In this document: piece after piece, positions 25,578 through 37,029 of the stretch
Numbering within the stretch: position 1 is the stretch's first letter
Layout of the letters: every line of letters starts with the position of its first letter
Assembly (NCBI GenBank): GCA_030068075.1
Contig: CM057843.1
Coordinates: 13,534,001 to 13,598,000 of the forward strand
Reading direction: 5' to 3'
DNA length: 64,000 nt
Origin: Paguma larvata
Taxonomy: Eukaryota; Chordata; Mammalia; Carnivora; Viverridae
Position numbers and translations under genes: made by a program
Notes under the pieces: model-generated
Told to the model about the DNA's origin: nothing
Database searches by the model: none
What the model saw: only the letters and a program-made list of their open reading frames with translations

Positions 25578-25895
25578 AGAAAATAATTGAAACAAAAAGC
25601 AAGTTATTTAAAAATGTCAACAAAATTGACAAACCTTTAGCTAAGTCAACCAAGAAAAAAAGAAAAGACTCAAATTACCAGACTCAGAAATGAAAGAGGG
25701 GAGGGGAATTACTACTAACCATATAGAAATAAAAAGGAATATGAAGGAATATATGAACAATTGTCCACCAACAAGTTAGATAATTTAACTGAAAGGAAAA
25801 ATTCCTGGAAAGGCATGAACTACCAAATCGAATCAATGGAAAATAGACAATCTGAGAGATCTATAATAAATGAAGTGTTTAAAGTAGCAATAGTT

Positions 25896-26121
25896 GGGGT
25901 GCCTGGGTGGCTCAGTCGGTTAAGCGGCCGACTTCGGCTCAGGTCATGATCTCTCGGTCTGTGAGTTCGAGCCCCGCGTCGGGCTCTGTGCTGACAGCTC
26001 AGAGCCTGGAGCCTGCTTCTTCAGATTCTATGTCTCCCTCTCTCTCTGCCCTTCCCCTGTTCATACTCTGTCTCTATGTCTCTCAAAAATAAATAAACGT
26101 TAAAAAAAATTAAAAAAAAAA
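25896..26121 (+). mobile_element. can-SINE, plus (young)
   Basis: Near-consensus copy with a perfect 18-bp duplication TTTAAAGTAGCAATAGTT (25878-25895 and 26122-26139). Confidence 0.96.
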
Positions 26122-26512
26122 TTTAAAGTAGCAATAGTTAAGGAAAAAAACTATCCACAAAGAAATGTCTACACAAAGATGGCTTCATCACTGAACTCTA
26201 TCAAATATTTAACAAATTAATGCCAATTCTTCACAAACTCGTCCAAAAAATAGAAGAGGAAGCAACACAACACTCCAATGAGGTCAGCATTAACCTGATA
26301 CCAAAACCAAAGCCACCAAAGAACACTACAGACCAATAACTCTTATGAATATGGATGCAAATCCTGAACAAAATACTAGCTAACCAAATCCAGAAAGACA
26401 TCAAAAGAAAGATATGCCATTACCAAGTGAGATTTAGCACAGGAATGCAAGCTGGTTCAAAATCCAAAAATCAATTAATCTAGTATATCATATAAGTAGA
26501 ACTTTTTTTAAT

Positions 26513-26732
26513 TTTTCACTTTCTTTTAACATTTATTTTTATTATTGAGAGACAGAGAGACAAAGCATGAGCATGGAAGGGGCAGAGAGAGGGGGAGACA
26601 CAGAACCCAAAGGAGGCTCCGGGCTCCGAGCTGTCAGCACAGAGCCCGAGGCGGGGCTCGAACCCACAAACCATGAGATCATGACCTGAACCGAGGTCAG
26701 ACGCTTAACCAACTGAGCCACCCAGGTGCCCC
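26513..26732 (-). mobile_element. can-SINE, minus
   Basis: A full-length inverted copy flanked by 'a[g/a]tagaacttt' on both sides. Confidence 0.92.
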
Positions 26733-27319
26733 TAAATAGAACTTTAAAAAGCAAAATCACAAATCATTTCAATAGACTCAGAAAAAAATATTTGACAGAG
26801 TCCAACACTTATTTTGATAAAAACATTTAACAAACTAGGAATACAAGAGACTTTCCTCAACATGATAAAAGGTATCTATGAAAAACCCACAGCTAACATC
26901 ATATTTAATGGCAAAAGACTGACTGACCGCTTTACCCCTAATACCAGGAACACGGGTGTTCGCACTCACCATTTCTGTTCAACATTGTACTGGAGGGACT
27001 AGCCATTGCAATTGAGTAAGAAAAAGAAACAAAAGGAATCAATATTGGAAAGGGAAAAGGAAAAGTATTTACAGATAGCATGGCCTTGTATAACAAAACT
27101 CCTAAGGAATCCATTTAAAAAATATTAAAACTAATAAATGATTTTATCAAAGTTGCTGGATAATAGATAAATATATAAAAATCAATTTTACTTCTAGGTA
27201 CCTGCAATGAACAACTTGAAAGTTAAAATAATTATACAATTTACAATTGCAAGAATTAAATACTTATGAATAAACTTACCAACTAAAGTGTAAAACTTCT
27301 ACTCTAAAAACTACAAAAT

Positions 27320-27491
27320 TGAGCCTGCGTGGCTCAGTTGGTTGAGCATCTGACTTCAGCTCAGGTCGTGATCTCATGGTTCATGAGTTCGAGCCCTGCA
27401 TTGAGTAGTGCAGAGCCTACTTGGGATCCTCTGTCCTCCTCTTTCTCTGCCCCTCCCCGCCCACTCTCTTTCTCTCTTTCTCTCTCTCTGA
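27320..27491 (+). mobile_element. can-SINE, plus, 3'-truncated
   Basis: Head (CCTGCGTGGCTCAGTTGG) and CT-rich body without a recognisable AAATAAA tail. It sits at the point where the old L1 ORF2 text stops. Confidence 0.85.
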
Positions 27492-27577
27492 TACCTGTAT
27501 TATTGATAGTAAGGGCATACCACATACCAAAAAAAAATTTCGTACAGCAAATTCGTACATAAGGATGGGAACATATC

Positions 27578-27650
27578 AGGTCTTGATCTCAGCGTCGTGA
27601 GTTCAAGCCTTGAGTTAGGCTTCCGCTGGGGGTGAAGACTACTTAAAAAG
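27578..27650 (+). mobile_element. Short-form can-SINE fragment, plus
   Basis: Contains 'cttgatctcagcgtcgtgagttcaagcc' and ends 'gaagactacttaaaaag'. A GGA-rich purine tract follows to about 27725. Confidence 0.75.
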
Positions 27651-28075
27651 AAGAGGAGAGGAGGGTGGAGAGGGAGAGGAGGAAGGGGAGAGGGAGGAGG
27701 GGAGGAGGGAGAGAAAAAGAAGGAGAAAACACGTACAAGAAGTGACTAGATGACCTTGTGGTTCCAAATCTATGACATGTTGGAAAAGTCGAAACTATGG
27801 AGACAGTAAAAAGATCGGCGATTGCCAAGGGTTCCGAGGGCAAGAGGGATGAACTCAGGGGTTTTCAGGTCAATGACACTCCCCTGTATGATACTGTAAT
27901 GGTACATATGTGCCATTATACAGTTTTTTAAATCCACCAAATGTATAAACCAAAGAGTGAACCCTAATGTAATCTCTAGACTTTATTTATTAATTACATG
28001 CCAATATTGGCTCACCAATCATAACAAATGTACCATATTATAATGCCAGATGTTAATAACAGGAAAATAGGCAGG

Positions 28076-28286
28076 TGGTGCCAGAGCGGCTCAGGTGGTT
28101 AAGTGACCGACTCTCGGTTTTGGCTCAGGTCGTGATCTCACCGGTTAGTGAGATCAAGCCCCACATCGGGCTCTGCACTGACAGTGCAGAGACTGCTTGG
28201 GATTCTCTGTCTCCCTCTCTCTCTGCCCCTCCCTGCTTGTGTGCTCTCTCTCTCTCACACACAAAATAAATAAATAAACATTTAAA
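28076..28286 (+). mobile_element. can-SINE, plus
   Basis: Full-length. AATAACAGGAAA lies on both sides (28055-28066 and about 28287). Confidence 0.9.
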
Positions 28287-28376
28287 AATAACAGGAAAGT
28301 ACAGGTGTGCAGGTGTGCATAAGGTGGTATATAAGAAGTCTTTGTACTTTCTGCTCAATTTTTAAAACTAAAACGG

Positions 28377-28590
28377 GGGGCATCTGGGTGGCTCAGTTGG
28401 TTGAGCGTCTGACTTCGGCTCAGGTCATGATCTCACAGTTAGTGGGTTCGAGCCCCGCATCGGGCTCTGTGCGGACAGCTCAGAGCCTGTTTCGGATTCT
28501 GTCTCCCTCTCTCTCTGCTCCTCCCCGACTCATGCTCTGTCTCTCAAAAATTAAATAAACATAAAAAAAAAAAAGTCAAAAAAAAAAAAA
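28377..28590 (+). mobile_element. can-SINE, plus
   Basis: Full-length with a perfect 14-bp duplication TAAAACTAAAACGG (28363-28376 and 28591-28604). Confidence 0.95.
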
Positions 28591-28789
28591 TAAAACTAAA
28601 ACGGTCCCTGCAATGCATACCAATTAGTTTTAAACACACACGCATGTGTGCACGCGCACCCACCCACCCCCCCACACACACAAGCAAGCAAGTCCCTGGC
28701 TGTACACAGAAAAAAATAGCATGGATTATGATCTCGTAATCATATCTGTCGAACCAACTTTTCATCCCGTACAGACGTGAGGAGATCCC

Positions 28790-28868
28790 GTACACCTTGA
28801 TCTCAGGGTGGTGAGTTCGAGCCCTACCTTGGGCATGGAGCCTACTTAATCTAAATAAATAAAAAAGT
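28790..28868 (+). mobile_element. Short-form can-SINE fragment, plus
   Basis: Contains 'cttgatctcagggtggtgagttcgagccc' and ends 'ctacttaatctaaataaataaa'. Confidence 0.78.
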
Positions 28869-29090
28869 TGCTCCCTTAAAAAAAAAACAAACACTACCGC
28901 AATTTAAAGTTAAAAAAAATTCATGAACTAAGGGACATTTTTTGCATCTCTGAGTTTGCAGGCAAATCGTCATATTTTTATGTTTGTATGTATGTGTTTG
29001 CAGTGGGAAAAAAAAGGCCGCAAAGCTTTATACCCAGATGATAGGATCATAGGTATTTTTCTGAAGTGCGTTTTTCTTTCTTTCTTCAAT

Positions 29091-29309
29091 TTTTATTTTT
29101 TTAAGTGTATTTATTTATTTCTTTATTTAGAGGCAGCACGAATGGGGGAGGGGCAGAGAGAGCGAGAGAGAGAGAGAATCTCAAGCAGGCCTCCACACTG
29201 TCAGCGCAGCGCCGGAGGCGGGGCTCGAACTCGCTAACCCTGAGATCATGACCTGAGCTGAAATCAAGAGCGGGGAGCTTAAGTGACTGAGCCCCCCAGG
29301 CGCCGCCCC
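29091..29309 (-). mobile_element. can-SINE, minus, diverged
   Basis: Inverted copy with a T-rich tail and a head 'gccccccaggcgccgcccc'. Many substitutions show that it is older. Confidence 0.87.
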
Positions 29310-30035
29310 AAGCAACCCCGCTACTTTTAATCATGACATTTCTCTGCTCATATCATGCTCAGGGAAATAAAAACGCCTTAAATTCTTCCAGCTTAGTGAG
29401 TGGCCCACAGCCCGTGCGGAAGGCCCCGGATTCCCCCGGGAAAGTCAGGTTCATGTACTACGTATGTGATGTTCCCATTATTTAATCTCTACAGGAGCCC
29501 GTTTTACTGAGGGAGGGATAGACAGCCCAGGAATTGGAGGGACACGGTTCGAACCGCGGTCATTGGGACGCCGGCAAGGAGGTGTCCCCGTGGTCTATCC
29601 ACTCCCCTAGGCCGGCGCCTGCAGGCAGCCGCTCGGCCGACGGCCGCCTCTGCCCCCTTGCGGCCCCTCTCGGAACTACAGATGGCCTTCCCGTCTGAGA
29701 AGTGAGGGATCAGTGGCCGGGGCTGAGCTAGGAAGAAGGGACTCGGGCCCAGGCCACACGGACACAGAACCCGAGAAGGGCTGACCTGACCCTACCCACT
29801 TTCCGCTTCTTCCGCTTCCCACAGATGCAGAGGCCGAGGCGAGGGAGGAAGGGATGGGCCTAGGCGCCCGCTGCCAGCAGAGCCAGGTCTGGAACCCCGT
29901 CTCCGGAACCCTGCTTCCCTGCTGCACCGCAGACCAGCGGCTGGGGGTGGGGATGGGGGGGGCTCCCGGACAGGGGGCCTGAGCCAGGTGAGGCCCCCAA
30001 CCTTCCTCTCACTTCATCATCTCACCCCCCTGACC

Positions 30036-30082
30036 TATTACTGTAATTAAACCGCCCCCCCGAAGTATTACTGTAATTAAAC
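30036..30082 (+). repeat. Short tandem duplication
   Basis: TATTACTGTAATTAAAC occurs at 30036-30052 and 30066-30082 (period 30). It lies next to the 5' side of a SINE tail but does not flank the SINE. Confidence 0.85.
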
Positions 30083-30096
30083 ATAATATTATTCTA

Positions 30097-30304
30097 CTGT
30101 TTATTTTTGAAGAAGAGAGAGACAGAGCGCGAGCAGGGGAGGGGCAGAGAAGAGAGAAGGAGACACAGACTCCGAAGCAGGCTCCAGGCTCCAGGCTCCA
30201 AGCTGTCAGCACAGAGTCTGACACGGGGCTCAAACCCACAGACCGCAAGATCATGACCTGAGCGGAAGTCAGACGCCTAACAGACTGAGCCACCCGGGCA
30301 CCCC
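30097..30304 (-). mobile_element. can-SINE, minus
   Basis: Full-length inverted copy. The segment 'caggctccaggctccagg' shows a small internal expansion. Confidence 0.92.
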
Positions 30305-30713
30305 TACAGGGACATCTTTTAAAACGTCAGTAAGTATCTTTAAAGGGAGAGCTTGCCTATTGCTACTCTTAAGTGGAAAACTAGCGTCACTTTATACATC
30401 GTAACAAGGAAACTGATTAAAAACAACACAACGTTATAAAGCACTTTATACATAATAACAATGAAACTATGATAGAAACAAGACACTGTTATTAACTGCT
30501 ACTTGCTACTGTTTCTCAGCAAAGCTGTGCACGGCTCCTTCTTTGCTCAAAGGGAAGATTAGCTGAGTATCAGAGAAGAGATTTTCAAACACATTTTACT
30601 TTCCAACCCAGGAGACAAGCATAAAGATGAAACAAAAATTTCACAAAGGAACACCCTTATTTTGCTGATATTTTATATTCTCTATTTGCACAATCTATCT
30701 TGTTTAATTTTTT

Positions 30714-30925
30714 TTAATTTTTTTAACATTTATTCAATTTTTGAGAGACAGAAAGAGGAAGCACGAAGAGGGGCAGAGAGAGAGGGAGACACAGAATCGG
30801 AAGCAGGCTCCAGGCCCTGAGCTGTCAGCACAGAGCCCGACTCGGGGCTCGAACCCACGAACCGTGAGATCACACGACCTGAACCGAAGCCGGACGCTTA
30901 CCGGACTGAGCCACCCAGGCGCCCC
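30714..30925 (-). mobile_element. can-SINE, minus
   Basis: Full-length with a perfect 18-bp duplication TATCTTGTTTAATTTTTT (30696-30713 and 30926-30943). Confidence 0.95.
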
Positions 30926-31082
30926 TATCTTGTTTAATTTTTTAAAAATGCTCAAAGGCAGGTAGATACACAAGTATAAAAAAGGTTGGTGGGGGTCGAA
31001 GCTGACGGATGGGGGCCTCAGGCTGTCTATTTCTGTGCGTGCTCCAAGTTGCAAATTAAAACGATTAAAAGTGTCAACACCA

Positions 31083-31240
31083 GGGGCGCCTGGGGGGGCT
31101 CAGTCGGTTTAGTGTCCGGCGGCGGTTCACGTCATGATCTCGCAGTTCGTGGGTTGGAGTCCCGCCTCGGAACGTGTCTCCGTCTCTCTTTGCCTGTCAC
31201 CTGCTCGTGCTCGCTCTCTCCCTCTCCCAAAAAAACAAAA
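31083..31240 (+). mobile_element. can-SINE, plus, internally deleted
   Basis: Normal head but with the central 'gctgacagctcagagcctgg' segment deleted, and a short A-rich tail. Confidence 0.88.
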
Positions 31241-31355
31241 TCGAAAGAACTTAAACACTGTTGGTCTGTAGTCAGTACTCTGATTTTGTAACTCACTGAG
31301 GGGTCACGACCTATCATCGGAAACCCTTTGAGAACGTTTAAAATCTCCCTCACGG

Positions 31356-31593
31356 GGGCGCCTGGGTGGCTCAGTCGGTTAAGCGACCTACTTCGCTCAG
31401 GTCATGATCTCACAGTCTGTGAGTTCGAGCCCCGCGTCGGGCTCTGTGCTGACAGCTCAGAGTCTGGAGCCTGCTTCGGATTCTGTATCTCCCTCTCTCT
31501 CTGCCCTTCCCTTGCTCATACTATGTCTCTATGTCTCTCAAAAATAAATAAACGTTAAAAATTTTAAAAAATAAATAAAAATAAATAAATAAA
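31356..31593 (+). mobile_element. can-SINE, plus (young)
   Basis: Near-consensus copy with an extended (AAAT)n tail and a perfect 17-bp duplication TAAAATCTCCCTCACGG (31339-31355 and 31594-31610). Confidence 0.96.
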
Positions 31594-32594
31594 TAAAATC
31601 TCCCTCACGGCAGGCAGAAATTTCACCTGCACACACTCAGTGTCATTCCCACATTGAGGAGTAAAGCCTGTTTCCTCTCCCCTTGAATCTGGGCTAGCCC
31701 AGACCAATGGAATGCACTAGAAGTAACATCCTGGGACTTCCGAGTCCAGAGCTCAAGCGAACTCAGAGCTTCGGATTCCTTCCCCTGGGAATGCCCCTTC
31801 TTGGAACGAGCCACCAAGTTGTGGGGAGACCCAGCAGGAAAGACCCGTGTGGGGGACACTGCCTTGGCCGCTCGCAGGCCTCAGCCAGCACCGACGGCCA
31901 GCTATGACCCCCCAGTCCTGTGCCAGATAAAACACAGGACACGCAGAGAAGTGTGGTTTGCAGAGAGACGACGGAGCCATTCTTTAGTATAAGTATGTCT
32001 CAAATATTGCATGGGATATACTTCTTCTAAAAACCATTCCTTGTTAACCGGCAGGTCCGGGGGAACCGGGAGTCCTGTATTTCGTGTGCGGAAGTCACGA
32101 CCCGACCCCTCAAGGATCTGGGGCCTTTCTCTAGCTGCAGGAGGAGGCTCCGCCCCGGTGAAAGGCAAAGGGGCAAAGTTCAACCGGTGACGACGACGGA
32201 TGCTACCGTTCCTGATTGTCCTTGATGGGACCGTTCTGAGATGTGCCCTCCCCATTTCTCGAGGCTCCCAGTGGCACGGAGAAGCAGGTGCCAGCAACAG
32301 GAACCGACTCCTTCTAGGCTCTCCTCCCCCTGTCTGCGGCCTCGCTTCCCCTGCCCCGGGCCTGCTCCTGCTCCCGAGGGCCACCTCCCAAAGACGCTCC
32401 TTGCACCCAAATTCTTGTCTCAGGGTCGCTTTTAGGAGAACTCACATCGAGACCGTAAGAACTGCGTAAAAGTTAACACAACAGAAGGCCTGACCCTCCC
32501 CACCCTACCCTATAATAATAATCCCTGCCCTACAATAATAATAATAGCTCTAATTATTCAGCCCTATTTTCTCTCCCAGGGGAGCAACGTCACA

Positions 32595-32760
32595 GGTAAT
32601 AGGTATCATTTATTGTGCACCTACTGGATACACGCCCCGGCTGTGTTTTCTCACCAATAGCCCTCTGAGGGGGTCATTACGTTGATTTTACAGGTGGGGA
32701 AACTGAGGCACGGAGGAGCCAAGGGATGGCTCAGCATCTCGCTGCTGGTCAGCCACGGAA
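32595..32760 (+). repeat. MIR, plus
   Basis: A good MIR: 'atcatttattgtgcacctactgg', 'tcaccaatagccctctgag', 'ggtggggaaactgaggcac', then the 3' segment. Confidence 0.82.
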
Positions 32761-33271
32761 GGCGGAGCCCCGCCCACGCAGGAGGCGGGGCTCAGCGCCC
32801 ACGTGCTCACCAGGAGGCCGCAGTGCCTCTGCAGGCCCCGGGATGAGCCCACGGCCTTCGGGGTGATCCTTGAGGCGTTCCGCGACCTGGGCCCTGGCTG
32901 GCCTCCTCCCTGCCGCTTGCACGCCCCTCTCCAGCCAACTCGAACGCTTGAAGAACCTCGATCGCCGGTGCCTTTGCACTACCCTTCCTCCTTAGAGCTG
33001 CCACTTCCAAATCTCCCTTTTGTAGGCACCGCCCCCTCCAGAAAGCTCTCCCGGGGCCCACTCTGGGTCAGACTCCTCTGGGCTCCCTGGTGGCCAGGCG
33101 GCTTCTGTTTCAGAGGGCGGGGTCCCCATGCGCCGAGTCTCAGCACTGCCCAGCCCAGGGCTGGCACAAACATGGACCTCCACGAGGGACAGAGCAAACC
33201 TGCAGACGTGTGGGTGGAAGAGTGGCCGGCTGAGTGAGAGGCACCATCCCGCCCAGGCCCGGGACTGGCCA

Positions 33272-33602
33272 TGGCCCAGAAATCTACAAGTCAGCATTCG
33301 CTGGGCACCTAGTGTGTACACAGCACTGCCCTGATGAAGGAGACAGACGGACTCAGAAATGGCCAGCCCAGCAATCTATAAATCAGCATTCATTGGGCAC
33401 CTACTGTGTGCACAGCATTGCCCTGATGGAGACAGACGGACTCAGAAATGGCCAGCCCAGCAATCTATAAATCAGCATTCATTGGGCAACTACTGTGTGC
33501 ACAGCACTGCCCTGATGGAGACAGATGGACTCAGAAATGGCCAGCCCAGCAATCTATAAATCAGCATTCATTAGGCACCTACTGTGTGCACAGCACTGCC
33601 GT
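33272..33602 (+). repeat. 89-bp minisatellite (about 4 copies)
   Basis: Units begin at about 33272, 33361, 33450 and 33539. The two central units are exactly 89 bp and differ at few positions. Each contains an MIR/L2-like phrase around 'gggcacctactgtgtgc'. Because 89 is not a multiple of three, the repeated open frames across it are chance shadows of the unit in successive frames, not a repeat protein. Confidence 0.93.
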
Positions 33603-34137
33603 AAAGAAGGAGACAGACTCCCTGCACTCACAGGCCTGTCTTCTCCTGGGGCGGACAGACGACAACGTGGTAAGTCGGATGTGGAGCTTGGCAAGTACTC
33701 GGAAAGTTCTCTAGAGCAAAGCGAAGCAGGGAGAGGCGCTAAGAAGGGAAGGGTATCACCTTAAATAGGGCAAGGAGGGAAGGCCTCGCTGAGTCTTCCT
33801 CTCGCCTGCTCTGTCCCCGTCTGCCTTCGATCTTCCATCTCAAGGCTAATTTGCACAGAAGGCTGAAGGGTGTAAGGGAGCCACAGCAGGGTCTCCACGA
33901 TCTGGGGGAGAGCATTCCAGACAATGGAAACAGCAGGTACAAAGGCCCTGAGGTCGGGGTGTGCCTGGGGGGCTGAGGAGGCCAGCGTGGCTGCAGCAGG
34001 GCGGTGGGGGGGGAGGTCATTTGGAGGCAGGATAGAGGCAAATTCACTGAGAAGCCAATAAGGCATCAGCCGCTGTCTCCTCACCTGCCGGGCCATCCAC
34101 GGCACTGGCAGGGGCCTCGCGATGGGTTCACACGACA

Positions 34138-34213
34138 GCACATGTGGGGCTCAAACCCTTGACCCCAAGGTCAAGAGTCACACCCTCCTGTGACGGAGCC
34201 AGCCAGGCGCCCC
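34138..34213 (-). mobile_element. Short-form can-SINE fragment, minus
   Basis: 'tggggctcaaacccttgaccccaagg' through 'agccaggcgcccc'; the tail is missing. Confidence 0.8.
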
Positions 34214-34401
34214 AGTCACGTGCTTCTATAAAATCTACCAAAGGAAATGAGATACCTTTTCTGAAACCCTATGTGTTTAAAAAAAAATAAAAAGCCAATT
34301 TCAACATTTTCCAGGAAATATAGGTCCGTTGTTGTGAGTGTCGCTCCATGCGTAACATTCAGTTAATCCACTGTCTTTAATTCATCACATCCTCTTAGGA
34401 A

Positions 34402-34597
34402 ATTTTTTTCTTTTCTTCTTCTTTTTTTAAGAGAGAGAGAGAAAACGTGTGAGCAGGGGAGAGGCAGAGGTGGAGAGAGAGAGAATCTTAAGCAGGCTCC
34501 ACACTTAGCACAGAGCCCAACACGGGGCTCAATCCCATGATGGCGAGCCGAAAGCAAGAGTCAGATGCTCAACCAACTGAGACACCCGGGCGCCCCT
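34402..34597 (-). mobile_element. can-SINE, minus, diverged
   Basis: Inverted copy with small deletions. A 'ggaatttttt'-like duplication lies on both sides. Confidence 0.87.
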
Positions 34598-34614
34598 GGG
34601 AATTTTTCTAGCGA

Positions 34615-35060
34615 AGTGTAATATGCGTACCGAAAAGGACACACATTGTAAGTGTGAGGCTCGTGCATTTCCACAGAAGGGCCAACACAAGGTCAAAAAC
34701 CGGAACATGACCAGCTCTGTGACACCCCACAGGGGCGACCGCTTATCCCGGCTTTTCACAGCACAGGTGCATTTGTCTGGTTTTGAACTTCGCATGAGTG
34801 GGTATCACTCGTCCTTGCCGCGTTGCTGACAGTGGCATAATGAGGCTTCCATTCACCTTCTGTCCTCTGCTGACGGGCATTTAGGCCGTTTCCAGCGTGG
34901 AGCTACGATGAACAGTGTTAAGAACATTCTAGAACGTGTCTGTTGGTGCACACGCTTGCACGTTTCTGCCGACACAGGGGAACTGCGGGCTCCGAGGGCG
35001 GCCACGTGTCCTGCCTCACTGGCCACCGCCCAGCTGTTTTCCAAAGGGCGCGGACCAGAC
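34615..35060 (-). mobile_element. Old L1 3' end fragment, minus
   Basis: Antisense L1M 3' text: 'tttccacagaagggccaacac', 'ggaacatgaccagctc', later 'ggcatttaggccgtttccagc' and 'gctgttttccaaag'. Strongly diverged and CpG-rich for an L1. Confidence 0.65.
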
Positions 35061-35785
35061 AAGCAAGCAACACCGATCACGTTTGGTCAAGACCAGCCTC
35101 TTCCATTCTGACTCCCCCTTCATCTGGGATTCTCCCATTTTGCACTTGGAAGGTTCCGTTGTTTTTCTTAAAGAGGGCCCCCTACATTTTGAAAACTTCA
35201 GGCCCCCGCAAAACCGTGTAGACCATGGGAAAGTTCCACGTGAGCTGGGAATCCAGGGAGGGTCCTGGGCACAGGAGGGGCGAGGTCTGAGTTAGGTGTG
35301 GGGATCGGACTGGGGGCACAGGTGGGGGGAAGGAGGCAGGTGAGGGAGGCGCCAGTCCAGGCCCATGGTGTTGGGGGCCTGGAGGAAGGTGGGGGCTGGG
35401 GGTCAGGTTCCGGGGAACCTTCCAGAGGGAGCCCACAGGGTTGGCTGGTGGCTCAGACTCGAGGATTGAAGGAAAGAGAGATTTCTTGCCCTGAGCAGTT
35501 GGTTCAGTATCTAGGGCATCACAGCAGACAACTCGGGAAATGGTTGGAGGATACATTTTGCAGAAGGGAGAAACACAGAAGAAGGTGATTTGCCAGAGGT
35601 TATATGGAGAAGGCGGGACAGGGATTCGGGCAAGGCCTGTGGCCCCAGGGCCGAGATCCCCTTGCCACTCTTCCCCGGCCTTCTGGCCTCCACTGGGGGT
35701 CTTCTGGACCCACGATCTTGGACCTGGGCCCAGGGCGGGGGTGGGGTTCCAGGCAGGCCGAGACTGCGGCGCGATCTCAGAGCCG

Positions 35786-35799
35786 CCGGTAGAGGGCGC
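35786..35799 (+). promoter_or_regulatory. CTCF-like motif
   Basis: CCGGTAGAGGGCGC matches the CTCF core CCASYAGRKGGCRS at 13 of 14 positions. It lies in a short CpG-rich patch (35760-35880). Confidence 0.5.
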
Positions 35800-36359
35800 T
35801 GCGGACGCGCGCCGGAGCCGAGGACGGAGCGGGGCCTGCTGAACCCAGCGGAGCGCTGCGGGTGCGGGTGAAGCGCGATGGGGAGACGGAGGTCAGAGGG
35901 AGGCTATGCGAGTCCCTGGGAAGACCTTTACCAGCCTGGGGAGGGAAGCAGGATGAGGACAGGCTTCCCAGGAGGTGAGTTTTTAACCCTATCCTGAAAA
36001 ATAAGTGGGAAGTGGAGTTTGAGAAGGGCGGGGGAGGGGGCGGGTGCTAGTGGGGAGGGGAGGTCTCTAGGACCGGTTAAGTACAACTTCAGTACAACTT
36101 CGGGGTGCAGCCGCGGGCCCTGCGGGGGGCAGACACCTGGGACTACTTCCCTGAGTGGCCGGGACCCAGAGGTTGCCTCTCCCCCGCCCCACCCCCCCTC
36201 CCCCGCCTCAGTGTCATCTCATCTCCTGTAGAACGGGGTTCCGAGGTAAGGTCTGAGGCCCCTTCCAGGTCCTGGGTCCAAGGTCAGCAAGAAGGATTAG
36301 CTCCTAGGGGCTCACTCCCAGCCAACCCATCCGGAGTCCCTCTGGATTCCTACTGCGAG

Positions 36360-36435
36360 TTTCCAGGGGAAATTTTGTCAATAATAATAATGACATAATA
36401 ATAATGGCTCTGTGTGTGTGTATGTGTGTGTTTCC
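36360..36435 (+). repeat. (ATA/AAT)n and (TG)n microsatellites
   Basis: Interrupted AATAAT units followed by about 10 interrupted TG units, next to a SINE tail. Confidence 0.85.
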
Positions 36436-36452
36436 ATATTCCAGGAACTCTT

Positions 36453-36654
36453 CTTTTTTCTTTTTTTAAAGTTCATTTATTTATTTAGAGAGAGAGACAG
36501 TATGGGGAGGACGGGCAGAGAGAGAGAAAGAAGCCCAAGCAAGCTCTGTACTGTCAGCGTTGAGCCTGATGAGGGGGCTCGAACCCACGAACCTCTAGTT
36601 CATGACCTGAGCCGAAGCCAGACGCTTCACTGACTGAGCCGCCCGGGTGCCCCC
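36453..36654 (-). mobile_element. can-SINE, minus
   Basis: Inverted copy with a T-rich tail and head 'gccgcccgggtgcccc'; moderately diverged. Confidence 0.88.
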
Positions 36655-36714
36655 AGGCGATATGTGTATATTTATTAGATCGATTAATTCCCCAACAAAA
36701 CTACAAGTAAGGAA

Positions 36715-36815
36715 CAATTACCAACTCCCTTTTACAAATGAAGACGGAGACTCAGAGATGGAGGTGACTTGTCCAAAGCCACACAGCTGGGAATGAGTAG
36801 TTTGGCTCCAGAGCC
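36715..36815 (+). repeat. MIR, plus
   Basis: 'acaaatgaagacggagactcagag' then 'gtccaaagccacacagctgg', the MIR core and 3' segment. Confidence 0.75.
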
Positions 36816-37029
36816 TCTGGGTCTCTGAGGTCCCTTGAGTGCCCCAGCCCCAGAGCAGAGGATAGAGACCCCAAACCTCGGCCCTCTCTGAGCACAGGGA
36901 TAGACGTGGCTCTGGAGGTCTCCCCACAACGAGGGGCCCCCTTCAGTCTGGGGAGTGCCAAACCGTGGAGCTCAGCTGGACAGGGGCAGTCGGCCCCGGG
37001 CGGGGGAATGGGGTCCCAGCTGGGGGGTA

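Larger units (their letters stand above)
22868..27319 (+). mobile_element. Old L1 (L1M-type), continuation: ORF1 end and ORF2
   Basis: It resumes the older L1 with 'tactaaagggagctcttcaggctgaag' (ORF1 end), then the inter-ORF region (22.9-23.7 kb). ORF2 text starts near 23.76 kb ('taacattaaatataaatgga') and runs into reverse transcriptase text at 26.2-27.0 kb. It is broken by many stops and by at least seven SINEs, and none of its frames is functional. Confidence 0.8.
27725..28620 (+). mobile_element. Old L1 3' UTR, plus
   Basis: L1M-type 3' landmarks in order: 'actatggagacagtaaaaag', 'tgtatgatactgtaatggt', 'agagtgaaccctaatgtaa' and 'taacaaatgtaccata'. Two SINEs split it (28076-28286, 28377-28590). 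It may be the 3' end of the older L1 upstream, with part of ORF2 lost, or a separate copy. Confidence 0.75.

Noticed and set aside
33272..33602. CRISPR array
   Set aside because: The units are contiguous without unique spacers and the genome is mammalian.
33234..33764. Repeated peptide frames (NGQPSNL / QHCPDGD-like units)
   Set aside because: The 89-bp unit shifts frame at each copy, so the same peptide appears in staggered frames. It is a DNA minisatellite.
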